Shown here: positions 15,642-27,950 of the stretch, piece by piece
Layout of the letters: every line of letters begins with the position of its first letter
Numbering within the stretch: position 1 is the stretch's first letter
From: Calvatia gigantea
Taxonomy: Eukaryota > Basidiomycota > Agaricomycetes > Agaricales > Lycoperdaceae
Assembly: GCA_025093985.1 (NCBI GenBank)
Contig: JACAAK010000003.1
Coordinates: 2,666,001 to 2,730,000, forward strand
DNA: 64,000 nt
Direction of reading: 5' to 3'
Position numbers and translations under genes: made by a program
Notes under the pieces: model-generated
Database searches by the model: none
What the model was told of the DNA's origin: nothing
The model's input: the letters and a program-made list of their open reading frames with translations, nothing else

Positions 15642-17695
15642 TCACTTTGGTAATCTCTTAGCGCCGTGTTTACTTCTCTGCGAATAGACATTGCTTTCAT
15701 AAATTTCATCTTGGCTCCGTTTAACGACTCGACTTTTCGGCGATGCGGTGTGTTTGGCTCGTATTGCGAGAAGCCCTGCATATAACTCTTCATCGAAGTC
15801 GATACATTCGAGCTTCACGCAGAAGATCGTAATCTCTCCAGAGTCGTATGCTGCTGCAACCTCCTCTTCTGTGCGAGGATCCTTGTTCTTCCCCTTAGTT
15901 GCATGGACGTAATTCTGCTTAACCTACGAAGGTTCCATTAGTTTCAATGGAAGACATAACGTGAAAGCAACTTACCGCTGGGGGAAGAGACTTCCATTCC
16001 TCGGCGCCCAAGGGGTCAACACGAGTTACCCTATAGATACCAAGATACCTGAAATAACGCTCTTCTTTGCCACTATGCTTGGGAAGACCCACAAACAAGT
16101 TGCGCAGTTTGAGTGTTGCATATATATGTTTCTCCTTATTGGAGGCAACAAACATATAACCGTGTTGTCCAGGTGTTGATGGACACCAAGGGTTATGGTC
16201 TAATCTTGGGCAAAGATACTCTTCAATGTGGCGCCCCTTAGGCAGATCAGTACCGCTAGAAGTCGTCCTGGATCAATCAGGACGCGTAAGTCAGCCAGAG
16301 TGGGATTGACATACCGCGTGAGTAACGATTGAATACTGTTGGCCACTCCGGCGCTCGTAAATCCACGAGTGAACTTGTTATCCTCGTCATTTATACTGGC
16401 ATCCAGGATGATGACAGGAAGGGAAGTAAGGGCCTCGAGTCGACGGGGAGGGATAGTTGTTGTGGGGTCATTTGGCTCTTCAACGACGGTCACATCGTTA
16501 AAGGACAGGTCAACGCTAGGCTTTTGTTCTTCCCTTTCGATGGACTCAGTCTGAGAAGCTTCATGTAATGGCTCGATGGCAGTTCCTTGTGGTCGTGTAC
16601 TAGGTGATTCTTGTTGCCCCACAGCCGCTAAATCGGGAGCTCCGGCAACGTTACGTGCCTGATTTCCGAAATTAATGAGATGTGTTACCTAGCATGGTCT
16701 GCTCGAATGCTTACAATACGGGAAAGTTGACCAATAGTAGTGATAAGGCTCTTATTGCTTTCCTTAACCTTTTGAAAAGATTCGCGGGTGGTGATTAATT
16801 CTTCTCGGAGATTTGCGTTCTCAGCTTCGAGGCTGCGGGCGAGCGATTGAAGTTCCTGAATCTAGTGACTGGTGAGATCGCATATTGCGCCATTTCTGTA
16901 TCCTGCTCTCACCTGTGTCTCTAAACAGGTCATCTGCTGCTGGAGATTTGAAACTTGCTGAGGCTCAACTTCGCAAGTATCAGACTTAAACAATTGTCAA
17001 TGACTCATTGGGTACCCAATGAATTACGCCTACGCTGCGTACCTCGAGCTCAGTACGGGCTGATTCAGCTTGTTGCAATCTTCGAGAGAGGTCAAAAACC
17101 TTCCGGTGGTCAGACTAAATCATCCCTCCTGACCAAGAAGAGTTGCACACCTTGGCCGTCATGGTCTCTTTCTCAAGCCTTAGATTAGAAAGCTCTGAAC
17201 TAGTTTCAATTTGGTGGATTCGGGTGGCTTTTAGCTGGGATTGCAGCTGCATTAGTTCTCGCCTGAGATCCCCAGCCTCTCGTCCGAGAGTATCTTCACG
17301 ATTCCGTGCGTCATTTAACTAAGACGGAGCCAGTCAACCTTTGGAGTTTACCAAGATGAACGTAAATACCTCCTTGAGGCGCCGTTGATACTCTTGCCGA
17401 GCTTTCTCCAGTTTGTTCCCGACTTCGTCAAGATCCAGAGCTTCAGTGGTATTAAAGTTTGAAACTGTGAGCTGTCCTTTTCGGGAAAGCCTATTGCCAT
17501 CCTTGGCTTTCAGTTCCGCTATTTCACGTTGGTATTCGTTTCGCTGACGCCCAGGATCAGCACCTGTGTATAAAACACGAAATGCATAACACAGACCTCT
17601 CTTTCGACATCTCCTAGGCGTTTCTTCAAGTCGACAACCTCCTGAGATGCATAGGCCCATTTCTTGAGGACGGACGCGAAGAATTCATCGTCCAT
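15642..17695 (-). CDS. Coiled-coil protein with a C-terminal DUF6697-like domain
   Basis: I do not know its function. The protein starts MDDEFFASVLKKWAYASQEV (17695; an in-frame Met at 17797 is an alternative) and is a long heptad-rich coiled coil over several exons (LKKRLGDVER, QRNEYQREIAELKAK, KLEKARQEYQRRLKE, DLSRRLQQAESARTELE). A Ser/Glu-rich linker follows (about 16480-16640), then a globular C-terminus starting near TRGFTSAGVANSIQSLL and including LGIYRVTRVDPL, TEEEVAAAYDSGEITIFCVK and LECIDFDEELYAGLLA. The last part resembles the DUF6697 domain that is common in Agaricomycetes; this match is from memory of the family pattern, so it is moderate. No signal peptide or membrane segment is seen. 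At least six short introns. It ends SQRSKHGAKRLPK at 15642. Confidence 0.7.
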
Positions 17696-17994
17696 ACCTG
17701 GGCGGTCGTGGTCGGGAGTTGCAAGTCGAAACAAGGGCGAACGCAACCAACATCCCAATACGCGCTCATATTCAAAAGTCAGGTGACGTCGACACATCCA
17801 TTTGGCAATGACGTATTCACAAGGGGCATTTGCCCTAAATTGGACGGGTGGCTTTTGAGTACTTTGAGTACTTGAGTTGCAGCGCGTGAAGGGGAAGCAG
17901 TACTTAGAGGAAGCATCATATTATGCATTAGAGTCTAACATGAAAAGACGAAAGGTATCCCAGCATACTGGTGTGTAAATTCTGATCAGAGTCC

Positions 17995-19589
17995 TTAAAG
18001 CATGAAAGTGAGGGGATTTTCGAGATAGCCTTTGAAGGCTGCTAGCCATCTGGCACCAACAGCACCATCCACCACGCGATGGTCGGAGCTCAGCGTTGCC
18101 TTCATAATTTGAACGGCCTTGAACCCACGCTCTTCCTCAGGTGCAGGAACCAGAGTGGCTTGTGTTGAACCAATTGCGAGAATACACGACTGAGGCGGGT
18201 TGATGATAGCCGTGAAATGACTGATATCGAACATTCCAAGATTGGAAATGGTAAAGGTACCGCCCTGTGAGAGGTGGAAATTAGTTGGCTCGGAATTATA
18301 CGATGAGGTCTCGGGGAACACTTACCTGGTACTCAGATGGCGTAAGTTTTCCATCACGGGCCTTTTTGGCGAGGGCTTTTGTTTCGGCAGAAATGGTAGC
18401 GAGACCCTTGGAACCAACGTCCTTCACAATGGGAGTTATGAGGCCGGTGGGTGTAGCGACGGCAACGGAAATGTCGGCTTTCTTGTATCTGCTCACGGTC
18501 AATGTCAGGGCGCGGTGACACGGAAAAAGTTGGACTTACTGCCTGATAACTTCACCGAGCCATGCCGAGTTGGCTTCTGGAACATCTGCAAGAGCGCAAG
18601 AGGCCGCCTTCACAATAAAGTCATTGACGCTGAGCTTAGAAGTCTTGTCCTTTTCTGTCAAAGTCTTGTTGAAGACTTCCCTCAATTTGAGAACCTTGTC
18701 CATGTTAATGTCCACGGTGAGGTAATAGTGTGGTATTTCCTGTTTGGATTGGGTTAGGCGAGCACCAATTGTGCGGCGCATATTAGAAGTTGGGGTGTCG
18801 ATATACTCCGAGGTAGTTTCGGAGGCAGCAGCAGCACCTGGCTTGAAGTTTTCGACATCTTCCCGAATTATACGACCATTTGGACCAGTGCCCTTGACCT
18901 GGGCCAAAGGAATACCACGCTCAAGGGCAATCTTCTTTGCAATGGGACTGGCAAATATACGATCACCAGCGGGAAGCTCTGGCCTGGTCTCAGGAGCAGG
19001 TGTTGATTCGGGAGGGGAAGGTGCAGATTTCTCCTGCTTGGGCGGTTCAGGGGTCTTTTCTTCCTTGGCTGGTGAAGGCTGTTTTGAGGCTTGCTCTGCA
19101 AGAGCAGCAGCACCCGAAACGTCATCACCTTCCTCGCCAACAATTGCAATCACGGAACCAACTTGGACGTTTTTTGTGCCGTCGGAAACCTGCAACATAC
19201 TTCGGTATGAGATTACATCATCCAAAAGCTCACAACTCACGATGATTTTCGCGAGAATGCCATCATCCTGAGCCTCAACATCAATTGTAGCCTTGTCGGT
19301 TTCCTTTCAAGTGTGGGTCAGTATTCCACGGCTCGAGAAGAGCTACCAAGAAACCACCAACAATTTCAAGGAGGACATCGCCAGGAGAAAATGTCTCGCC
19401 TTCCTTCTTCTTCCATGATGCAACTCCGCCTTCTGTCATGGTCGGGCTCATAGCCGGCATGTTAAACTGCGACAGCGCGTTGCGCTGCGCCGAAGCGTGG
19501 AAACCTAGGGGGAAAATGAGAAAACGGTAGAGACGAAGTTGTCAGAGATACACACGGCGGGCAAATGTACGAGCAAGGTGAGAGGCCAT
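17995..19589 (-). CDS. LAT1: Dihydrolipoyl acetyltransferase, E2 of pyruvate dehydrogenase
   Basis: The core E2 of the mitochondrial PDH complex, forming acetyl-CoA. Exon 1 is [12 protein letters not shown], a mitochondrial presequence; after the intron come [12 protein letters not shown] and the lipoyl domain ([20 protein letters not shown], lipoyl Lys in ETDKA). A Pro/Ala/Glu-rich linker leads to the E3/E1-binding domain ([32 protein letters not shown]). The catalytic acyltransferase domain has [32 protein letters not shown] and the catalytic His-Asp motif [15 protein letters not shown]. It ends ENPLTFML at 17995. One lipoyl domain only, as is usual in fungi. The gene is head to head with CSL4 (190 bases between starts). 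Confidence 0.95.
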
Positions 19590-19779
19590 GTCTAGAGGGT
19601 ACCAACAAAAGGAAATAGAAAAGGATGAAGTAGAACCGCGTAAAAGCAAGTGCCAATGGAATTTTACGTTGGGAAACGGCCCCTTATGCGAGTCCCTTGC
19701 ACAACACAGACAAACTTCGGACCACTCCGATCCCGGTAGTATCGCAGGGAAGAAGATTGTAGATGGGCTCATCCTCAAA

Positions 19780-20517
19780 ATGTCTCTGCTTCTACCCGGC
19801 CAACCAATTCCTATTCCACGAGGTCCTACACCCCAACTTGGCCCCGGGACTTATGTCCGGCATAACCAAGTGCGCTCAAGTATTCTGGGAATTCCCCGAC
19901 TTGAAGGCTCTGTCTGTACTTCTCCACACTAAGAACTAATGACAAGAGATAATAAATTCCCAACTGGTCTTTCCTGTACTGTAGATACTCTCCGTGCCGC
20001 GTGTCCGCCCCCATCCGCCCTCTCCAAACTCCATTGTGTTGGGCACGGTGACTCGACTGTCACCCGTGCAAGCGATGATCTCAATAAGTGTGGTTGATGG
20101 AGTTCCCCTGCCAGCAGGAGAGGAATTTACAGGAGTAATACGCACACAAGACGTCCGGGCAACAGAAAAAGATCGAATAAAAATTGGTGATTGCTTCAGG
20201 GGGGGTGACGTCGTCCGAGGCCTCGTGGTAAGCCACCTCTTACTCCGTAATGAAACGAGTTGAACATTGAGCGAGTGAATTCCACCAGATCTCACTAGGT
20301 GATAGTCGAAGCTACTTTATCACCACTGCACGCAATGATCTAGGAGTGATTTTCGCGACGAGCGAGGCGGGTAAGGAAAACAGCTGTTGTTCCTCCTCTC
20401 CGCCTAACGCAATTTTGGGCAGGGGCAACCCTTGAGCCGGTTTCGTGGCAGGAAATGCGTTGTCCAAAGACAGGAAAAATTGAAAAGCGCAAGTGCGCAA
20501 AGCCAGAGGGTCTGTAG
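19780..20517 (+). CDS. CSL4: Exosome complex component CSL4
   Basis: A cap subunit of the RNA exosome (EXOSC1). It starts MSLLLPGQPIPIPRGPTPQL, then the N-terminal domain (PGTYVRHNQVRSSILG) and, after an intron ending ctgtag, the S1 RNA-binding domain (PNSIVLGTVTRLSPVQAMIS, TGVIRTQDVRATEKDRIKIG, RGGDVVRGLVISLGDSRSYF). The C-terminus is the zinc-ribbon region: PVSWQEMRCPKTGKIEKRKC, ending AKPEGL at 20517. Three introns, each restoring family sequence. It is followed on the same strand by the NudE gene. Confidence 0.93.
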
Positions 20518-20739
20518 AGCATGTATAGAGTAGTCTCATGGCGCAGACCATTGGAATATATGTCAACCGGTTTTGTATGAACGGGGTGAGGAGCTAAGTC
20601 ACAGTCGACTACCAAATAAGGCAAGAGATCAACGTGCCATGTGCCCACTTCCAGTTTCCAACTTGAACACTCTTCACTCTTGTATCATACTGACTTTCTC
20701 TCCCCCCCGGCTCTTAGGTTTTCGCTGTAGGCTCTCTTG

Positions 20740-22994
20740 ATGACGGCGGTACTTTCTGCTACAGATGCCCTCCGCAAGGACCGGCGTCTGTCTCTGGATG
20801 ATAACCAGTTCGAGTATGTTGACGACACACCCCGCAAAGTTTTTCCACACTCATTAGGCGCCATAATCCAGCTACTCTTCGGCAACAACAGACTGGCGGG
20901 CCAAATATCATGAAGTGCGTCCTCTTTTCCTTATAATTGAGAGTCAAGGTCTCAACTGGCCCAGGTTGTTGACATGCTGGCCGAAACCCGCAACGAGCTG
21001 GAAGAATTCCAAGCCGCTAGTAAAGAGCTTGAAGCTGAAATGGAGGCGGATTTGGCACGGTCGGAGAAGCTGGAAGAGCAGCTCAAGTCCAAGATCCAAA
21101 ATTCAGAGAGGGAACGCGACGAATGGAAGGTGAGCTGTGTCCCAAACCCCACTGCGCATGGCAGTCTTTCCCATGGCCTTCATAACAGAGCAAGTACATG
21201 ACCCTTCAAACAACTCACAATACCACAACAACTTCGCTTCAACGGGAACTCGATAGGCTACGGCAAGAACATCAACAAATCAAGATTCAACTCCGAGACT
21301 TGGAAATGGGTAATGATGATTTGGAGCGAAACGAACGCGCAGTATCGTCCAGTCTGGCTGACATGGAGACAAAGTATGCTAAAGCATTGGAGGAAAAGAT
21401 TCTTCTTGAACACGAATTGCTTGAAAAGGCCAGTCTGGAGGAAGAGATGCAAAGGGTTAAGGATGAGTTGAGAGGTGAGCATAGGAGGCGCATTATGTTC
21501 CGTTCCCAACTAAGGAGACCTCTGTAGATGCCCAAGACGAAATAGCCATCCTAAAGGAACAACTCGCGTCTGCAACTATCACCACCGCGTCGTCTGCTTC
21601 GACACTAGGAGAGAAACACTCGATTCAGCCCTCCTCTTCTTCGCAGCAATCTCATATTTCCATCCCTGACGGTGACGACCTTCTAAGGACCACTCCCCCT
21701 GGGGATCTTCAATTATCTGATCTTTCTCCAGTTACGGAGTCCACTTCCTCTATTACGACTGCCAAAGGTGAACTTGACAACCCAAACTACCAGCCAATCT
21801 CTGCTCTTGAAACGTGCTGGATTGAACCCCGGAAAATCCACCCATCTTCCATCCCCCATCTCTACGATACCGAGATCAAGCACACTGCCAGCCCTATCTA
21901 GTCCTCGAACGCCCACCACCCGTGCCCCTGCCGTGCCAATCCGTAACATCTCGACAACCTCGACGATGGCGAAGAACAAAGGAGTTCAAATGGTTTCCGA
22001 AATGCGCGCAAGGGTTCGCGTCCTTGAGCAAAAGATTCATACACGTGTTCCGAGGCTGAGAATGGCCAGTATTACGGGCCGCGCAAATGCGGCAGTGACC
22101 CCAGTTAACGCAGTTAGCAGTCCTTCATCTTCATCGTCCGCCTCATTAGCGACAACAGCAAAAACGAGCCTTGATAGCATCCGACGCAGCGCAGACTCCC
22201 GACGAAGCAATCCAAGCGAGTCAAAGAAAGACAAGGTTAACGGAGACTCAGCAGGATGGGTGTTAATTATGGAAGACTCGCCATCTCCTCAGAAGAGTAA
22301 AGAGAGAGAGCGCCAGAGAGACAGGCGACGACTTTCGAGTCCACCTGGTCCCAGTGCCTATCGTTCTGGACCGCCAAATCCCGGAATTACGGCTCCTTCG
22401 CCCACATTTGGCAAATCATCGTCCCTTGCACAAAGCACAGTGAATGCGGGCACACGCCGACCGGTATCCCGCATGTCGGGCGCAAGCTTGAGCACAGCTA
22501 CTACTGGAAGCTCGCTCTCCACCCCTATCTCTCGCCCTGCCACACCTACATTCTTGCCTCTACCAACATCAAGCCTATACGCTAATTCTGCAGCAGTGGG
22601 ACCAAAACGATCAACAGGGCCAAATGGGCCAAACCCTTATTTGGACAGTCAGAAGCGAACGTCGCTAGGGACAAATACCAACCTGCCAATGTCGGAGTCG
22701 TATCGTGATAAAGCGACTACAATCCCTTCACCACGACCGGGTTCAAGTACCCCCTCTTCGACATCTTCTAAATATGACGAGATGAAATCTTTGCCCCACC
22801 TTCCAAGCCAAATGAACAATCACACAAATGTGACGATTCGACCAACAAAGTTACCCATGGGCTCCGCATTGTCCAAGAGTCGTATTGGGCGACCAGGTGC
22901 TGGCCCGAGGAAGAGTGGTGGAACTGATTCCGGCTTTTCGTCTGGAGACGCACTCGATATTAAGGAGTTGCGACTGGGGAGGTACGGAAACTGA
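20740..22994 (+). CDS. nudE: Nuclear distribution protein NudE/NDEL1 homologue
   Basis: A dynein regulator that links LIS1 to dynein and supports nuclear migration and spindle work in hyphae. Exon 1 is MTAVLSATDALRKDRRLSLD and joins, through a 5' GTATGT intron, to YSSATTDWRAKYHE and VVDMLAETRNELEEFQ. This is the family start, where the conserved TDWRAKYHE is recovered only by splicing. The NUDE coiled coil follows (LEAEMEADLARSEKLEEQ, MGNDDLERNERAVSSSLADM, ALEEKILLEHELLEKASLEE). The rest (about 21540-22994) is a Ser/Pro/Thr-rich disordered tail with a second conserved piece, VSEMRARVRVLEQKIHTRVP. A frame change near 21768 fits an intron 21768-21891 (GTGAAC...GCCAG), which is not fully certain. 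It ends ELRLGRYGN. Confidence 0.88.
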
Positions 22995-23546
22995 AGTTTT
23001 GGGGTAGTTGGCGGAAGACGGAGCTTGAAGCATGAGGCCTTGATTTCGTAGGGGTTTAAATTTCGCTTTGATTAACTATTTCAACTCTAACCGAGGCCGG
23101 CTCTGAACGAGTAGCCGGCTCTAGCACATTCATTAGCTACAAGTTACCTTCTTCCCCACTTTCATTACCTCGCTAGCTGTCTCTTTTCCCCTTTCTTATT
23201 CGTGATGACCCCGTGACGATCCCCACTAGTAGTACCTTACTGATGCAGTGCAACGAATTTCGTGGTTTCGGTAATTCAGTTGTAGTCTTACTTATACATA
23301 TGCAACTTTGTTCAAGACAGGCTTTTTTTTTCTGTTTTGTCGTCCCGCTTTTTTTATTTGACGCTATGTCTTGCATGTAGTGTAGTATTGTCGAGGCGTA
23401 ATGGATGGTGTAGATTATGCAGAAACTCTAACGACCATGAGGACCTACTCCCAAATAAGTAAGGATGCTTTGGAAGTTGGCTGTGAAGCTGCTCAGTGGT
23501 TGCACGTGATTAAAACCCACTCATTCCCTGCCCATTACCTTCCCCA
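22995..23546. other. Intergenic between NudE and ESS2
   Basis: About 0.55 kb with T-rich tracts near 23320-23360. It holds the NudE terminator region and ESS2 promoter; no gene is supported. Confidence 0.55.
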
Positions 23547-25215
23547 ATGGCGAGCGACGACACATCAACGAAACCCGAGCGTTCTCTTAACAGCCAAATT
23601 ATCCTTGACGAGGACGAATATACAGCCGCACTATCGCACATAATTGCCAGGGATTTTTTCCCGTCACTCGTGCACCTCGATGCAACAAACGAGTACTTGG
23701 ACGCCGTACGGACTCGCGATCCGAATTTGATAGCTGCTTCTGTGCGGAGACTGGAACAAGTTTCCAACACGCCTTTACCCAGCTCGTCTAGCAGGCGTCT
23801 ACCGAATCAAACACCGGGTCGAACCCCATACGCTTCCTTCCCCAGTGACACACCTCGCTTTTATACCAATGACAGCGTAGATGAAGATGGGGCAAGCCGA
23901 GCTGCGAAGCGACCGCGGTATGATACCTCATTGAGTCTCGATGAGTTTCAAGCGAGGTATACGTCCGAGGATAACTCCAGTTTCACTCAAATATTGGACG
24001 AGGAAAACAAGAAAAGAAAAGAGAAGTATGTTTGGGCTTGGGAGGCGCAGAAGAGGGTTGAGTTGCAGAGAGAGAGGATGTTGGAGGTGCAAAAGAGAAT
24101 GTTGATTGAGCCCGCACCGGGATCTGCCCCTGGGGTTAAGGAGAAATTTAGAATCGAGGCGCCGGAACCCGTTGCGTTGATTACTGGTGGCGAGGAGAAA
24201 ACGGATAAAGGTACAGGAAAGGAGAGGGAGACTGACGGGGACAATGGGGAGAAGGCTATTGTCCTTAAGGCAACGAGCGTAGAGCAGGCCACTCAGGCTG
24301 TTATGGCACCGAGAAAGGATACTAGGACCGCTGGAGTGGACGGGTGGAAGTTCAAGGTAACGAAAGAATCGTCTGCTATATGGAATTCGATATGCTAATA
24401 TACGAATAGACTCGGAATTCTCTTATGTTTAGTCCAGACGCGGACATTTCACCTTATCATCCGCCAGCGAAGGCAGTAATCACAGACGACAAGAAAGTGG
24501 AACAGAAAATTGTTTTGTATGGGAACACTCGATTGGTAGAGCAAGAACATTCTGTGCGTTCGTCAGGGTTGTCTGAGCCTCCAAGTCCAACACGAAGTAG
24601 GATAGATGCTGCGATAAGTGGCACGCCATGTGAGCCACCTCTTCGTCCCTTGCGTATGACATTGATTCACGTTTCGAAGATCACCCCAAATCTCCGACTC
24701 TCGGTGATGTTAACTCGCTCGTGCCCAATCTACCCAATCCGACGCCAGAACATTTGGGGCCGGCGGCGGTAAAGCAACTCATGACGTGGGGTACTTTGGA
24801 TGCAACGCCGAGGGTGTTGTCACGTCCTGAGAACGAGGATGTGCCGGAGCCCAGTGCGCCGTTCCAGATCCGTGAAATGTCCTCACGGGAGGCATTGTCA
24901 CGCAGGTTGGCGACTTCGGCTTCGAAGAATCTCAGAGCAAAAGCAGAAATGATGGGGCTACGAACGCCAGGTATTTCAATGACCCCAACACATGGCGCAA
25001 AAGCAAAGGGTAATATGGGGCCTCCGGCCTGGACCCCAAGGCGTGCAGAAGTGGCAGGGAACCTGACTCCTGCCGCAAGGAGGTTGCTAGAACGCAGCAC
25101 ACTTGGTACTGCGGGTACGAGGAGATCAGCGGCCAGCGTAGCGGGATCGGGAAAGGAGACGGATCTAAATCGTCTACGATGGACACCAACACCAGCATCC
25201 GGGAGGAGAGCATGA
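23547..25215 (+). CDS. ESS2: Splicing factor ESS-2 / DGCR14 homologue
   Basis: A nuclear protein associated with the spliceosomal C complex. The N-terminus has the family motif: IILDEDEYTAALSHIIARDF and FPSLVHLDATNEYLDAVRTR. The middle shows SLDEFQARYTSEDNSSF, and a charged helical region follows (KKRKEKYVWAWEAQKRVEL). The first intron sits after WKFK (family WKY/FKA-NSLM), continuing NSLMFSPDADISPY. A 50-base intron near 24629-24678 joins GTP to YHPKSPTLGDVNSLVPN; then PLMTWG-like LMTWGTLDATPRVL, and the C-terminal LTPAARRLLERSTLG and SASGRRA-type end at 25215. It converges on FAM192A (115 bases between stops). Confidence 0.92.
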
Positions 25216-25330
25216 TAGGGAGTGAGTCGGTTAACGTTGATTAGTCGGTGTAATAGCACGTCAAGGGCGAGAATATTTTTTATGGATGTCAAGGCATTGC
25301 AGAAGTATAATACAAGCGTTCATATGGACA

Positions 25331-26264
25331 TCACGAGGATACCTTAGATACCTTGCGGCGTTTTGCAGATGGTTGGGAATCCGGGTCTTCCGAAGCGGCG
25401 TTCTTAGAGTTAGATTTGGTTTCCTCGGTTGAAGCGACAGTTGTTGGCTTGGCCTTTTTCTTGACAACTACACCTTTGAGTGATTTTTTGACGTCTTTCT
25501 TCTGGGTTGGTCGGGGGGGCTGGGGAGGTGCTTTCGATTTCGACAGTTCACCTGAACCTGGAAGGGGTGGTGGGTTGTTGAGGCTGTTTGTGCGAGCAGC
25601 AACGGCTCTGGAATGTGCGTATTAGACATGAGCCAAAATGAGAGGAAAGAAGGAGAGCGCACTGTTTGAATTGCTTCACCTCTTCGCCCTCCTCCTGTTT
25701 GCGTTGGCGTTCCTCAGCTTCTTGGCGTTCTCTAATAGAGTCGAGAAACTGGATTTCATCCTCTTCCAGTGCGCGGAACTGGTTAGCTGGTTAATTAAAG
25801 GTCAGCGCGGACCAAGGTCCAAAGGGAGAGAGGGACGGAACCTAATTTGTTTTTTTCTTCCCATTCTTCCTGCTTTGCTATCTGTGGATGGGGTTGAACA
25901 GTGGTAAGGCGGATACGGATATTGAACACGCACCCTATTCGCGGCTAGTTTCTAAAGACGTAGGAGACCGGGGGTGGGCGTGAATACGGGGGAGCGGGTG
26001 AGAGGCTGAAGAACCTACTTCAGCAAGACTACGGCCGTCGTATATTTCTTCCTGCTGCTGAGGTGGGGGCTCCTGGCCAAGACGAGCATAGGCAGCCTTC
26101 CACTGCTCCTCCTTACGTTGCTTGACAAGGTCTATCTCATCCTGAGAGACGAAGCGAGAACCGACAGGACCTTCTGAGAGGGAGGGGATGTCCATTTGGT
26201 TGTGGGAAGAGTCTACATAGTAGTAATGCGGTGCAAGTAATTAATAAATATTAATACCTGGCAT
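25331..26264 (-). CDS. FAM192A / NIP30-domain nuclear protein
   Basis: A homologue of human FAM192A (PIP30), which binds the proteasome activator PA28-gamma. The NIP30 domain reads PVGSRFVSQDEIDLVKQRKE, EIYDGRSLAE, then after an intron KNKLANQFRALEEDEIQFLD and SIRERQEAEERQRKQEE. The rest is basic and disordered, ending AKRRKVSKVSS, a likely nuclear localisation signal. The start is inferred: a 7-base coding exon (ATGCCAG, 26258-26264) followed by a 45-base intron (26213-26257) reads in frame into DSSHNQMDIPSLSEG. The simpler alternative is the Met at 26195. If the upstream start is right, its ATG lies only 21 bases from that of the divergent SRF1-like gene. PA28-gamma is an animal factor, so the fungal role is unknown. 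Confidence 0.82.
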
Positions 26265-26285
26265 GGCTGGGTTAGTCAGTTCCGT

Positions 26286-27655
26286 ATGTCGCACTCTTCC
26301 TCGTCCCATGTACCAAGCACCCGCAGCACATCCAGGCGCCCTCCTCCCCCGCCCCAGGTCTCGGTAGTCACCTCTCCTCGTATGTCCCTCTTTGTCCCTA
26401 CCCATCATCTTTGCTGACATTCCACCTAGCATGGGCCCGCGATGAGCCTCCGTCACCCACTGACAGGCACACCCCTCCCCTACCTGATCCACACCCTGCC
26501 TCTCACCCACGTCCCTCAGACACTGTCTCCGCACACACACTCCTTTCTCAAGGCGACTCTCGCTGGTGGTCCTTCAACCTTCCTCGCAATCGCGGCCTCC
26601 GTGATCTTCTTCCTTCCCAATCTCCAAACTTTTACCGCCGCAGCGACAAGGAAAAGGCCCCAGAAAGTTCCACACATCCAGAGCCAGAGCCACAACTAGC
26701 AAGGCCCAGGCCTAGTCTCGACCGCCTCAGCATTCCTCTGCCAAATCCTGCACCCCAGTTCACAATAAACCAGGCAAACTCTCCAGGCTGGGACACTCCC
26801 TGGACTTCTCGCCCAGATGCACAGGGACCACTCCGCAAACGAGATACAGAAATGTCATATTTCACCGTGGGCGGTGCTTCGGATGAAGAACACCTCATAC
26901 GCTCCAAGGGCCGCAAGAAGAAACTCCGTAGTTTTATCCTCATCAACCCCCATGTCCCCCTGGTAAGTGGATCTCTGATTGTTTTACTCTGCTCGTCCTC
27001 ATGCTGCATAGCTTTTCCGTGTTATTAATATTGCTTTTACCACTGCTGCGCTCGGTATTGCCATTCGAATCCGTCGAATAGAAATGGTCAATCATACCAT
27101 GGGTGCCGTTGGGAGCTCTCCGTATGTCGATCTTTTGCGCCTGTCTCCGCTCTGTTTTTCACACGTCCCCGCCAGAACCGTCGTTATCATCTTTGCTCCA
27201 CTCACTCTCCTTCATGTGATGGTTGCCATCTATGTAGGTGCCCCCCCCCCCTCCACTTGTGTGTGGGTTTCACTAAACCACACCATCAGCTTGAATATTT
27301 CGGGCGCCCTGTCGGTTTATGGCAGACCTCTGGCAAACTCGCACACACTCTCTCAGAAGTCCTCTTCATTTGCGCTTGGTCCGCAGCCCTCTCGCTCTGT
27401 TTCGACAATTTCTTCACTTCGCTCATCCCCTGCGCTCCGCCTTCAAGCATCTCGTGGTACAACGAGATAGATAGGCCTCCCAGTAACCTACCGAGATTCG
27501 AAGGTAGTGTCGGGGATCGCATATGCGACAACCAGCTCATTCTTATCTGTCTCGTCGGCATCGGCCTAATCGCCTATTGCACCAACCTCGTTATTAGTCT
27601 CTTCCGCATATTCGAAAAAGTTAAATATCAGCCATCTCAACGTCAACGTCATTAG
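26286..27655 (+). CDS. Multi-pass membrane protein, SRF1-like (regulator of phospholipase D)
   Basis: A long disordered Pro/Ser/Arg-rich N-terminal tail (from MSHSSSSHVPSTRSTSRRPP, exon 1 26286-26379) is followed by four hydrophobic segments: VPLLFRVINIAFTTAALGIA, VVIIFAPLTLLHVMVAIY, VLFICAWSAALSLCFDNFF and LILICLVGIGLIAYCTNLVI. Between them lie IRIRRIEMVNHTMGAVGSSP and LEYFGRPVGLWQTSGKLAHT. This pattern matches proteins named SRF1, regulators of phospholipase D Spo14 in yeast; I recall the family pattern but cannot check it, so the name is tentative. A 50-base intron (26380-26429, gtatgt...cctag) gives the start; later introns keep phase. The last residues are QPSQRQRH. Confidence 0.75.
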
Positions 27656-27950
27656 TGTTCATCTTTTTTGTATCTACCTTTATTCGCTCAACCATTCGTT
27701 TGTTGATGCATACGCTCGTCTGCGTTTCACATCATTGCCCTCCCAGTTCTGTATTAGTAGACATAGGATCTGCCTGTGGAAAAGGATTTCGGACGCTATA
27801 GTATACGTACAGCGACCCTCTGTACTTATAATTTGGCGGTACGTTACATATAATATATTTAAATCATTCAGAATCCAATGACTCTGTGCAATTAAGACGC
27901 CCATCTTTCACACGCTACTCTATCCGCATTCCTGGCAGTCACCCAGATGC

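Noticed and set aside
18242..19271. Long plus-strand frames opposite PDH E2
   Set aside because: They mirror the codon bias of the true minus-strand gene, whose lipoyl and catalytic motifs are unambiguous.
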